Positions 49,440 to 61,700 of a DNA stretch of 64,000 nt are shown one piece after another (position 1 is the first letter of the stretch; every line of letters starts with the position of its first letter). The position numbers and the translations under genes are program-made. The notes below the pieces were generated by a model. It had not been told where the DNA came from. It saw only the letters and a program-made list of their open reading frames with translations, and did no database searches. Source of the stretch: Luidia sarsii (lineage: Eukaryota; Echinodermata; Asteroidea; Paxillosida; Luidiidae); assembly GCA_949987565.1 (NCBI GenBank), contig OX465110.1, positions 14,672,290 to 14,736,289 on the forward strand. The letters run 5' to 3'.

Positions 49440-52400
49440 AATGAAATCGAAACGCCACCAGATTAGGTTATAATTTATGTAATGCCATAATGCATTTTGT
49501 CTAATGCGTTTGTTGTTGTGTTTGCAATACATTTTGAACTGTTGGACATTGTTTCACTCGATTCGATCCGATTCGATTTGGTTTTGATTTTGAACTTTCC
49601 TTCGCACACGACCCCATCCATACATTAGTCTGCGGTGATAATGCCCACCAGCCCCTGTGCATTTCCGAGAGTGCACTTGTGTGTACACAATGTGATCGAT
49701 CTTTGTTTTAGTCCTATCCTCGGCTGCCTATATCATGTTGATGTATTTAAATAAATGGTCTCTGTGGCCGTCTTTAGCCTCGGGCTCTGTGCCTGGCTCG
49801 GTCCCAAGCCGTTCCGTCACGGCTCGCTCGGAATAATGAAGGAGAAAGGGAAGAAGAAAAAAACTAGAGAAAGAAGGGAAGGAGAATGGCCGGACTCCGA
49901 GTCCACGGGGACGAGGTTGCAGCACTCGCCTCCACGATCGCTTACATATAATCCATCTGTTATCCGGAATTCTCTCACTCTGCACAGAAACATAGGAAAC
50001 TATAGATTGTATATGAAAAAGCAGGACTCTCGAATATGGTCCAGTATCGGGCTCATTTTGCGGTGTGGCTTTTCTTCCTGATTTGACTAAGGCCTATGTC
50101 ATAGAGATACATGTACTCCGCCAAAAACACTCACCTCAACCATGGAGAATTCCTGAACCAAGCCACCGCCGCCTCCAATTCCCGTCCACCCTACTCTGTC
50201 ACTCGGGCGCCCCGAGAGGGCGCCTTACATGCTTCTGTGAGTTGGACGCCATATTTCACACCTGGGGGCATGCGAACCCTTATTGCTCGCACGAAATTCA
50301 TTATAAATTAATAATGGGCATGATGAAAGTGGCGGCAGCCGGGCCCGAAGCGTAGGCGCACGTGCTCGCATATCTCACTAAATCTGAGCCGAAACCGAAC
50401 TTTGGATGAGATAAATCCAACATTGTGAAGTTAATGCGACGAGACATTGCGAAAGTGATATCCGGGGCTGTACGTGTGACGACGGCATGAAAACGGGCCA
50501 TGAAGACTTTGACGAAGCCATGAAAATGCCTCAGGCTTTGGTGCCATCTTTAAAACAAAACATATCCCAAGTACAGGCGTGGGCTCACTCAAAATGGCTG
50601 TTTGCGAGAAGAGAGATCTCGATATGAACTCGCCATCTTACTGTATATATCGATACAAAAGTGCGAAACTCTTGTGCATGTCGGCCGTTCAGATGCGGTC
50701 AATAATAGGCCTACCAAACAAAGTTGCGTTTGTTTGGCTACAAAACGCACATAACCGATCTGCCCGAAAGGTGGTGCCACAATATGGATTTGAGTGGTGC
50801 CTCTGCAATGTATACATGTACGTCATTCATATCTTGTGAGTCTTGGTAAACCAAAGAAAATTATGTATTTCCTTCTGATCAAAATGTTCGCTGCCTTACA
50901 ACGTGTGCAGTGATGACTGATTTTGTGGCGTGCCTGCAACGTGGACTCAGTGTCAGGGGATAATGTCTGTCGTCCATCGCTGTTAAGTCTCTACCGGCAG
51001 AACATATCGCCAATGTTCTGCGAACGTTTCATCACGGTGTCAATTTTATTCAGCTGATGGAGGGCGCATTCAAATGTGACGCCACGTACATGTTGCAGTA
51101 TAGAGACTTAGAGGATGGCCGGGTGGTGATTGTCGAGAGCGCACGTAAGATGGACAATCCCTAATGGGCCCGAACTGCCACCTTACTGCCGAGCTGAAGG
51201 ATGATGGGATCGCTTCTACATGGTCCTCTCATACCGCGCTAACACCCGGCTGCGGTATTCACGCGGGGATTCGGTGCTCATTTGAAGACTTCCCTCATCC
51301 CCAGCCCGGCACTCAGCGCCGTCTCTTCCATTATACCGCTCCGTCAGGACCGCCCCGATGCCCCGCTGCCTCGCTCGCTCCTGACAGCGGCGCAGACACG
51401 TTGACTACTTCGCTGGACTTGTTTCAGAAGTGAATGGCCCTCCACTCGTTGCGTGGGGAATGGTTCTAGGAAAGGCGCGGCGGCTCTGGGGGGCGGAGGT
51501 GCATTAAGCTTCGCTGAATTCAGTCGGGCATTTCTCTTCTTCTTTTTTTCGTCCTTACTGTGGGAGCCAAACTGCCACGAGGAAAATATGCTTGCCATTT
51601 GAGCGGGCTGGCTGCCAAGAGAAAGCACGATTAATGTTCTGGCCAACGCCAGGGGAATGCATGTATTAATTTGTTTTGGGCATACGCAGTTACGCACACA
51701 ATGATTCATGCTCCGAGTATAGGAGGAAATCAAGGAACAGACAAAAAGTAATGGGCCGCGAACGATGCCGGACTGCCTTGGAGGAGAAGACGAATTACCA
51801 CTTACCGTCCGGACCTGGGAATGATGGGCACTGCCGCCGGCAACATCCATCTCAGAACCACTCAGAATAAAAAGAAAATTTGACCCTGATCCATAAACAA
51901 AAATCACCCCCAGGGTAAACCTTCCAAATACAAAAACCCTGCACGAACATTCTGATGAACCCGAGAATCGACCCAAAATTGAATCTGTAATAATAGGCCT
52001 CCCTCCATCTATATTTTGAGCATTGCTTTAGAGCGTGGAGTTCCACGCTATTGTTGTTGCTGCGTGCATGATGCTTGCATTTTAGCTCCAGCAAACTACT
52101 TTGTATACCAAAATAAGATCTGTCAATAATGCAAGTCACGAGGATACAAATATTTTGCCAGTCTGACGATCAAACATTTCAAACACGAAAGGGATCGTGT
52201 ATAAAAAATCGCGAGAAAAGACAGAAAAAAAGGCATAAAGCGAGAGAAAAAAAACCCCACCCCGCCTCACCCCATGTGCATGCTTGTCTGAAAGCCTGGA
52301 GCGCATTTTGTAGCGGGTTTGGCGCTGGAACGACCGAGGTTTCTCAGCGACTCTCTGTGGAGTTAGGAGGCGATCAATATCCGTATTTTTACAAGCTTTC

Positions 52401-54870
52401 CTGGTTTTGTCAGACGATAAGACTTGCACGGGCTCCCACTTAACCGCCAACGAGATAAATATAGCGTGCCGTGCACGGCCAACTCGGGGGCCCGGCACAT
52501 TCTCTTCGGAAGAATTCGCGGTTCTCGCACTCTCAATTTCTCTCGAAGGAGCCATCGTCACTTCTTCCCCCTTTTCCCCCCTCGTCGAATGTAAAAAAAA
52601 AAGAGGCTTCAATACAAAAAAGAGCAGTGCCTGATGTACCCTGAAAGCACTCTGACGCTGTACCAACGTCAACACACGAAAATATCGAGGGTCGGATATT
52701 TGACCGTCATCCAGGCGCACGTGGCCTCAGGTGATACGCCCAGGATAAAAATATCTCCGCGAAAACACTTCATCGTCTTACTCGGGTCCGCTTTATATAA
52801 TCGAGATTGACCGATGGAGAACGGGCTGGAAATTTGGAGGGATTTGGAAAGGCGCTTTCCAGCTCAATAAATCCAGCCTTCAGTAACTGCAAGCGACGGA
52901 TTTACTCTTGATGTATTATTGTGACCCACCCCCTTTCAAAATTCGTCTGTAGAATAAATCAACGGAAAAGCATTACGGATTTTTTTTCTTTCTTGTTGGC
53001 GCACAAGGCGTATTTATCCATGCTGGGCCTGCACTATACGGTCCGAGGTTCATCATAACAACCCGGCCTGAATTTAGTTCGAGATCCTTATCATTCCCCC
53101 GTTCCTCGCCTATTCAATGCTGTAAATTGATATTTGGCAACTGTGGTCATCCGAAAGAAGAAAAAAAAATGACATCCTGGGTAAACAAGTGATTGAATGT
53201 GCGCCCGAGCATCGGGAGAGCCTTCGTGCTTTTGTGTCCGAACAACGGGGCAATCTCCGGTGTCTCTCACGTGTTGTTCTGCTATCCCCTCCTTCCTCTC
53301 CACTCTCTCTTCGTCTTCCTTCCCGTCTCTCTCTCCGATTGTGCCCATGCCAAGGCCCCAGTCTACCTCAGTGATGAGCGGAGAAGAATAGGCTCATTTA
53401 TTTCTTCTCCAATCTCTCTCTCTCTCTCTCTTTTTACAAATCAATTTGAAATCGCAATTTCGGCTCTGCCAAACGATTCGCTGGCCTCTGACTCGACCAT
53501 TAGCGGCGAAAACATCAGCTGATTAATTTCCGAGACGGCGATGCGGCACTGCGCGGACTTCAATCGAAGCCAAAACTGACAATCTTGACCCAGTACCGCA
53601 CCATCGCGCTGCTGTTTACTAGTATTGGGCAGGCAAGGCTGTGTGGTTTGATATACAGCCCATATATTTTTGATACAAAGATACAAAATATCAAATTCTG
53701 CCTGTGAGAAAGTTCCTACTGGGAACTAGGAGTCATGACCTCTACCTTTTCGAGGTTTCGAAGTTGTTGTTTTTTCGCAGCGAAGATGTCCCATGTATTT
53801 TTTATCAGGTACGGGCCCTGTTTGGCATTCTAGCCGTCTCTGCCAATCGCCAGCATCAGGCATGAGTGTCAGCATCTGTCTTCCCGCGGGCCAACAAGAT
53901 ATCCGGGCGGCGGCCGTGTCAGCATCTTCAACGCTTTCTTCGCCATGCACAGAGGGTGACGGTGTTTACTCTTGTCTGGGGCAGCGCTCAGAGTCCGTGA
54001 CGACAGGCAAAGTTTCAATCTGTCCCGCCACTCGCGCACAGGCTCATGCACCACCACATACACCACGTGGCTCTTGCCTGACCTGCTCCCGCGATAGCTT
54101 CCAAGACACGTCCACCTCCCGTCGTCCCCAAACGCAGGTGCCGCCTCGCTCGCTATGGTGATTGAGCGGCGATGACGGACGGCTACCCATCTCACACCCA
54201 CTCCCAACCCACACCCCCCCCTCATGTTAGGGAGAAAACCTCTCAGACGATGGGATGGGATGATACTGATTTCTGATACCCCGGTACGGCGGGAGAAAGC
54301 ATTTGGCTCATTCCCAGATATACCACCCCTTCACGTGTGGACGGACGGACGGAGGAGGCTGAGTAAACGTCCTTGTCTTATCGGGGATGGAGGTGAGATG
54401 GACAGAAATAACACGGGCCGAATGCCGACAGGAAGCGCGGACATGAGCGGGAGTGCTCGGGTAATCACGCGACAACACCCGTACCGATGCCGTGCCCGTG
54501 TATGGCGGGGATCCGAGCGGCAACTCACGCATACCAATATTAACTCACCTGTCTAAGATTACTGTTCGCTCCTCGGAACAACTGTTCGTCTGATCTGAAG
54601 ATTCCCCAACATTTTTCTTTCTTTTTAATTAAGCCTATCCCGAGCGATATAAATCGTGTAGATTAAACTAAAATTAAAAGAAAAGACAGTCTAGACTGAG
54701 ATTATTTTGTTCTCTCCGCCAACTGTCCGAGTTTGATCTGAGTCATGTGTACATCCAGACTTGCGGACGCAAAATAACATCAGACGTACAGCACCCGCTC
54801 GAAGAATCACTGCGCACGTAGTTCACGGAAGTTGCAACGCACACAGTGAAAAGGAATCATGTTATTTCTG
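49440..54870. other. Unique block, no gene recognised
   Basis: Balanced composition with overlapping frames up to 210 codons (minus 51344-51976) and 194 codons (minus 52136-52720), rich in Arg/Ser/Phe with no motif. A (TC)n run lies near 53413-53431. I would not annotate a protein. Confidence 0.45.
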
Positions 54871-54876
54871 AGTCAA

Positions 54877-55242
54877 TACACAACATTGGTCGAGGTCATA
54901 GAATAGCATCCATACGTTATCTGATCCAACATATGCATGAAATAGTACACCTGTACAAATTTTAGCTCAATCCGCCAACCGAGTCTCGAGAAAATCGTGA
55001 AAACCGCTTCATTTGTTTCGCGAAAATGCAGCATTCAACGGAGTACTGTTCCGAAAAATAGTTTAGATCTCGGTGAGACGTAAACTATTTCTTGTACTCA
55101 CTTCTCCCAAAATATAATATTTTAGGCAGAAATAATTCAGTGATAGGTTTCTACTATAACCATCTTCAAACTGTATACGTTTCATGTAAATCTGTGAACA
55201 TTTCTGTTTTTCGATTTTACCAATGTTGTGTAGGGGCTTTAA
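54877..55242 (+). mobile_element. piggyBac-type MITE, copy 2, left end truncated
   Basis: It matches copy 1 from TACACAACATTGG onwards in the same orientation through to GTGTAGGGGCT-TTAA. The leftmost bases (TTAAAGCCCC) are missing. It has an insertion of about 20 bp near 55120-55140 relative to copy 1. A piggyBac transposase fragment lies 1.2 kb downstream, but belonging to the same family is not shown. Confidence 0.75.
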
Positions 55243-55881
55243 TCCGCATACATTGTAGGTGCCCCGATTTTTCTGATATTCGTCCCACAAACCCATAGCA
55301 GGCCGCTAGGTTTAGGTTCGTTTAGTTTGGGTTCTTTTTGTATTAATTATGTTTCGTTTATTAATTCTGTCTCGTTGACACCTCCCGTAAAAAACCCTTT
55401 ACCAATAACTTATAAAACCCGTTGTGATTTCATAGCCAAGACGAGTACATTAAGCTGAACAAGCTGAATTCCGCTTTTACTTTTCACCTGCATGACATGA
55501 AAATGCACAGAAATTATATGAAACTACATGTATGACAGAATTCAGCCGAATAGAACGCGTTGTCGCCAAATTAAACTTCCACGTATACAACTACAAACCG
55601 ATCACTATAGTTTCCCTGTTTAAAGCAAAATGGTAATTTGTGGCAGTTATTAATGGCCAAAATGGCAGTTTATACCAAAAAATTCCCTTCAAGATCATGA
55701 ATGCATCGTCACCTCTTGACAATGGTCGTCCTATGTGTTGGTCTTATGAACGCCTACTTTCCGCACCACGCATCTCCCAGCCTGCAAACAACAGACCTCC
55801 CAGGCGGAATATCAGCTGTTCAAAGCTGCGGCGCTTAGTCTCCATTCAAGCCGGTTATTGAGTGGTGTCAAAAGATCCACA

Positions 55882-56357
55882 AGAGGGCGCTGTTCAATTT
55901 ACCGTGGATTTTTTTTTTTTAATAATGCCATCAAAGATAGTGAGCGGCGCTGTTCGATCTTTAGTTGAGATGCTGGTTTTAGATTTTGTATCAAAACTCT
56001 TGAGTCTAACCAGTTCTCTACCAGTGAGCCAATTTTGCACCGAAAAGGCGCGCACTTCGTTCCCACGCGTGCCACTTTGGCAACAAGCTTTGGTTTAATA
56101 CCAGTAGCGTGTAAAATGGGGCTCAAACCACGGACGCAGTGGCTATTGTTACGGCAGTCGTCCGTGTGGTTCCCTCACTTGAAAGTATTCGTCAGCATTG
56201 CAAACTGGTTGATCCTGTCAAATACATTGTATTGTTAAGTACGTCAGGGAACCATAATTATGGATGACTGCCGTAAACACAGCCACTGCGTTTTTCTTAT
56301 ACGCCCGTGACTCAAACCAGTAATGCTCGCCGCCAGTTTAATTCAACAGCGCCCTCT
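55882..56357. mobile_element. Foldback/MITE with AGAGGGCGCTGTT ends and a nested palindrome
   Basis: AGAGGGCGCTGTTCAATTTA at 55882 is inverted (one mismatch in the first 16) ending at 56357. Inside, CGCAGTGGC (56135) onwards forms imperfect arms of about 45 bp with 56240-56290 (ending GCCACTGCG), containing ACGGCAGTCGTCC / GGATGACTGCCGT. It abuts the piggyBac transposase fragment but shares no TTAA end with it. Confidence 0.55.
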
Positions 56358-56435
56358 CTGATGATAAACGCTCTAACGTTCCAAAGTCTCCTAAACCATG
56401 GATGCCTAAACATTGTATTGTCTTCTTTCCTTCGG

Positions 56436-56603
56436 TTCTATTTGGCTGGAAGAAACCTTTCAACCGACGAGATGTTGGTGAAATTCAAGGGACGACTTGG
56501 CTTCAAGCAATACATGCCACAAAAAGCTGGAAAATGGGGATTGAAATGCTTCTCTTTGAACGTGTCGGAAAACGGACTGGTCCTGAATAATTACACTGTA
56601 TAA
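56436..56603 (+). pseudogene. piggyBac-type transposase fragment (DDE_Tnp_1_7)
   Basis: A frame open from 56307 becomes piggyBac-like at about 56436. It reads FYLAGRNLSTDEMLVKFKGR, then LGFKQYMPQKAGKWGLKCF, ending in a stop at 56601. The STDE aspartate is in the position of the first catalytic Asp of the family, followed by the KF+GR and QYMPxKxxKWG motifs. Only about 55 residues of a normal 500-600 residue transposase remain. The other catalytic aspartates are absent, so this is a relic. It may be a degenerate genomic copy or a domesticated piece; a relic is far more likely. Confidence 0.8.
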
Positions 56604-56604
56604 A

Positions 56605-58607
56605 AAACTATAACTCAAATGGTAATTTAACTTTTCTTAACATTTGAGTTTATTTAGAATTTGCTTTATGAATATACATGTAGTATTAACATCAATTAAG
56701 ATTTAAAAGAACAAAATTATTCAAACTACAGTATTACTGTGCAGATATATCTGAGTTTTTGGGGTACGGTGTAGAGGATTGTGTTGTATGACCTTTATAC
56801 ATCAGTCTTGAGTCTTGACAAATAATTGGCCTGTGGTATGCACATGTTTTACATTCACAGAAGTGTACATGTATTACATTAATGTATTAAATTCACAGAA
56901 ATTATTACAAATTGCAGTTCGGAGGAAAATATCTTTTTCATGTGATTTCAAAACCAAAAGGCAGTGGGTTGTGTCAATAACTGCACAAAAACTGATCCTT
57001 TGAAGTGAATTTGTCACTGAAACTTGACATGTTCTTTGTATAATTTGCCAGATTCTCAAAAAAGATCCGTGGGTAGGGGAAAATACACCCCATGCATAAA
57101 TAAATCACCAAGCTATTTTATCACATTTCCTGCTGGAGTTGAGAAATGTTCTTCTGTATTTGAAGCATTTTCATTTGAAATAAAAGCTACAATAAGCTAC
57201 AATAGTAGATGCAAATCAATCCATGAATCCAATCCGTGTGATACAAGTTGCATGATTAATTCACTTAACTAGAATAGGACAAGGAAATAAATATGGTTTA
57301 AAATGAAACATGCCAGCTCATCCACAAGTTCCAGCGTCTCATGCAAATTCATTATCTCATTTACATATACAGTATTTAGCTCCATTGGTAAAAAGTCATT
57401 TTCAGTATGCGGGTAAGAATATAATGTAAGCGTGTTAATATTCAAATGCTGTAAATAGAACCTTAACCATTGTTTCTGTTAGTATGACTTTCAGCAGTTA
57501 ATAAGGCCTTGCTGGTCAGTACATGAATAATTAGGTGCATGGATATAAATTCATTATGGTTACCCCCAATGGTAAGTCATGAAAAAACTGACTGGGAACG
57601 TCGCTCTTACCACCTGAGCTATCAATCCCTTAGGACGCAGCCTTTACAAAATTGTCAACAAAGGTTTTTTTTTTTTTTTTACCAATTTGATTCTTTGTTT
57701 ATGGCTTTAAGAGGTGGCAGATTTTAAAAGAAAAGATAAGCAAATACAGTTGACTATTTGAGCAGTCTGTCACCATAGGCATGGGCAACTCAGACGGAAG
57801 AGTGCAGGTACATTAAGCCAAAGGCATGGGTTAAATCATAATTTGGTCTTGGTCCAATCATAATTTCTTTGCTTTTTTCACAATTTTCTGCCTTTGAGAA
57901 AGGTTCTGCTAGGATCAAAACGTCAGGCCCTCCTAATTTTCGAAATTCGAATTAGATTTTTTGGTCATTTTAGTCAGTAAGCTGTTTGTAACATTTTTGC
58001 ATATAACTGTAACATTTGCTTTTTTGAAGAATGCCAAAAAAGTTGTGGGAGTTAAAGCTTTGAGCCCAGCAGGATCTTTCTCAATAAAAGAACTCTGCAT
58101 GAAGTTAAATCAAGGTCAGGATGTACAACTTTCTTGATTCTAGCTGAATCTGTCCCTCTTTCTGATGGACGATGGACATTTATCCCGCAATTGCTTAAAA
58201 AAAATACCCTAGGATTCTCATTACTGGAATTCAAATAACCTTTCAAGTATATCTTCTTTCTCATAATGCATCATAAATTTTATAAAAAAAATAAATATAC
58301 AAACTGGACATATACACAATTACAGCAATGCTAACCCATTGTCCAGTGCATTTTGTGTGGAAAATTTAAAACAATTACGTCGCAAATCATCGTGTTTGCA
58401 TCTGCATAAGGAGGGATAGGCACATGACATCCCCAGAGGCTGTGTCTTTTCTATATTTGATCTCTATTCTCTCACACAACAAGCGGCCTCTTTAATTTGT
58501 CTGACGCAGATCATAAATTCACCACTTTAGCCACTTCCCCGTTTCTCTCACTGCGGAAGTCAATCTTGCAAGCCTCTCTGTCGGCTGGGTTTGGAGTCTG
58601 GACCCAT
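56605..58607. other. AT-rich region downstream of the C16orf87-like gene
   Basis: The 3' UTR of the minus-strand gene must lie in the upper part, but I could not place a poly(A) signal with confidence. It contains the hairpin half unit at 57885-58010 and a T16 run near 57665. Confidence 0.5.
57885..58010. repeat. Hairpin repeat family, single half unit
   Basis: GCCTTTGAGAAAGGTTCTGC, TAGGATCAAAACGTCAGGCC, CTCCTAATTTTCG and the tail CAGTAAGCTGTTTGTAAC match one arm of the 29340 and 32120 copies. Fragments also occur at 8108-8150 and, weakly, 53690-53745. Confidence 0.6.
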
Positions 58608-58795
58608 TCACTTGTTGCTTTCCGAGAAGACATACTGAGATTTGGCTGTCTCCAGGTTCGGGCTGGTGTCTATGACTGGCCCGTTCCACTGACCCTGTAG
58701 TTTCCGGTTGATCTCAGCTAAGATGACCGAGTAGACAAAGGCATTCTCGGAGGAGACATTGGCGTACACATCTTCCTCCTTACTCTCCTTAGAAT
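58608..58795 (-). CDS. C16orf87: C16orf87 orthologue, coding exon 5 and stop
   Basis: The 188-nt exon encodes the most conserved part of the family, [18 protein letters not shown] followed by [10 protein letters not shown] lineage-specific tail ending in ESNK follows, then TGA at 58610-58608. The acceptor lies after a long pyrimidine tract ending CTCCCAG|. Confidence 0.93.
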
Positions 58796-61700
58796 CTGGG
58801 AGAAAAAAGAAGAAAAGAAATAAAGGTAAGGAACACTGACTCTGCGATCTCACATGTGCGAGTCGAGGAGGAGGGGCAGCCAACACGATGTACATATATA
58901 GCTGTAATTACTTTTCAGTAGCCGATTTCACAAAACAGTGCGTAACTTACACCTTATCTGCTTATGGCACAATACGACATGGAATTGTCACTTAATTTTT
59001 GTAAAATGTTTTGGACGAGGATGACCTCGGGTCATATAAACGACTGTTTGATGTACATGTACACATGCTTTGAAGTACACATACACGAACATTGGACATT
59101 TTTGGACTTTTGCCACAAAGTTTGTGAACTGACCTGCAGTTGAACCCTCCCCTTTGACCTTTGTCTTGGAAGGCTTAGTGAGTGTGCCCCCTTTCTTCCT
59201 GGGTCTTCCTCTGTGCTTCTTCCTCAAGGACTTGTTTGGATTGCCGCTACTTCCACACCTATCTGTCTTGTTAGACAACTGGAGGCATGGAGGGAAAAAA
59301 TGACACACGCACTTTTAATCTTTTGATTTGAGAGAGATTGATAAATAAGTTACTATGTGTGTGTGCGAGGGCACAATAAACACAATAATTATTAGTGGGA
59401 TCTGAATTGCTAATTGCTTATTCTAAATACATGTAATTGCTTTTATTTGCCATGTGGCGCGAGTGGGAACGCTCCGCTGCATTTGCACCAATTTTTTTTC
59501 TTCGTCTTTTTAATCCCACAATGCATTGCTCACGCTCTGACTGACAGGAAGTGCTGTGCTGCACTTTTTAATGTCTCCCTGCATCAGCCACCCTCAAGGG
59601 TACACGCACCATTTGATAACAATTGCCAACCACAATCGGCTCGACATTTTTTGGCCTGTGTGGATGCGCGCATAATCAAAAAATGGTTTTTGAATCGCAA
59701 TTCCTACTGGGCTTTCATAAGGTAATCATTTAGTGTTGGGATGAAATAAACACACTAATTTTACTTGGGCCGAGATAATGGTACAAGTGTATTGTACAGA
59801 GCTGTGCTACCAAAGCTGAAAGGTGGAGTGCTAGGAAAAGTGATGTGGCTCGGATGAAGGTAGCAGGAGAAGTGAGAAATAGTCTTAGCAGAAAGAATTA
59901 ACAGATGTTGAGGAACAAACAAGTCAGTGTAGAATTTCCATGAAAGAATGATGACTCATACGGTAGTCAGGCGTACAACACTGGACAGAGCACTGACCAC
60001 TCAGGGTCATTGGTCAGCCTCACAATGTATGCAAGAAATTGCTTGAGGCTGTACATGTAGGTCCAGGAAGTAGTGAGTAACATTTCTAAGAAAAGGTGAA
60101 TGTGGAAAAACAATGGTGTACTATATGGAAATAAGGCTATAGCTGTATTGATCCACAAATTGAATATCATTCATTGATCATCGGGTTAATAAATGCATAT
60201 ATAGGACAAAAGAATTGAATAATAAGAGGAAAAGATTACAATGCATATAAGTAAAAACAACCAATGGAAAATGTCTGTAATGAAACGCTACAATCTTACC
60301 CTTCTTAGATGCGTCTCAAACTCACTGGCACTGTAGTAGTCAGGCCGCTCCCGTTTCACGCGACCTGTCCGTCGATTCTTACTGTTTGGATCTAATCATA
60401 AAAAGAAATTGAAAACTTAGCCATGAAAACTTCATAATTGATTATGTATCTGTTGCACTAACCATACATACGTTTGATTGCGAAACCTCTCTAATGTTAC
60501 TTACTACATCATGAACATGAACCCCGGTACATGGAGAGCATTTTGGGACCAGTTTTGAGTTACAACTGCTGCGTACTGATAGCTGGCTGTAGTGTTATGT
60601 ACCTACCAGAAGATGACGGATCAGGTTTGGTGTGACAAACCTTTCGCTGGAAGAACTCATAGCCACAATAGCATCCTTTGCAGGCAACGGGTACCTGTTC
60701 CATTGCACAAAGTGAAATGAGAATTAGATGTCATTTGATGAAAGTTTGCCAAACTCAACGCCATATAGATTTGAATCACCCACATGACCTTGACCAGCTC
60801 GGTGGTCAATTGGTCAGGACGTCAGCACTAGAATTTAGAAAGCAGGAGTCGTTGGTTTAGATCCTGCCTGAGCTGCCTATATTTTGTTGTTTATACTAGT
60901 ACTGTAGTAGTACTAAGGAAATCAGACAAAGCACTGAGCAATAAATACACTGAGAACGGAAAACACTCATTGAATTACAATCTCCTTGACTCAAAATCTC
61001 ATATCTATATGTACATGTATGATTAGTCCCACTTACTTTCTGGCCGCTAGCAGCTCCTCTGAAATGATTTGGGTGTCTGTCGCACTAGCGTCCCACCGCG
61101 TCTAATATACTAAAACAGACATTCTCAACAGATGGCCTTAAAAGTGCCCGAAATCGCGTCAAAAGATTCAATAAAAGCACCTGCCGGATGCTACACATGT
61201 CAAAACGAACAAGTGGTATTTCAGCGGTACTTAAGATAAATTTTTGTATTGCAATTCCGACAAAATGTCTCCTATGTTGGCATCGGACATGTCAAGTTGT
61301 TCAAAGCGCAATGTTTGTACACTGTGTACACGATGTAATATATCACCATGCACTTTAGCAATGAGCCCACATACAAACTATATTACATGAAGACTGGGTA
61401 CTACTACTAGACGTTGAGAATGTCTGTTTGACTAATATTATTAGACGCGGTGGGACGCTAGTGCGACAGATCAACACACAAATCGTTTCAGAGGAGCTCC
61501 TCGTTTCAGAGGAGCTCCTTACTGTTGCGTAAGTCTTGCGCCTCAATGGCTCTTTTCTGCAGTATTTAGCAAAGGCAGCAAAAAAATGTTTCGTAAGTTA
61601 CAAAACAAAATGTTGCGTACGCAACATTTGAAGTTTCGTGAAATCGGCTGTAGTAAGTGGGACTAATGTATGATAAGTGATGACCATGGCTCTATACTAT

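Noticed and set aside
48230..49444. 404-codon open frame on the plus strand
   Set aside because: Two thirds of it is Ser/Leu/Pro from a CT-rich microsatellite; all three frames are open there, so it is low complexity.
51344..52720. Minus-strand frames of 210 and 194 codons
   Set aside because: Composition is irregular, no domain is recognised, start and splice contexts are poor, and overlapping plus-strand frames are equally open.
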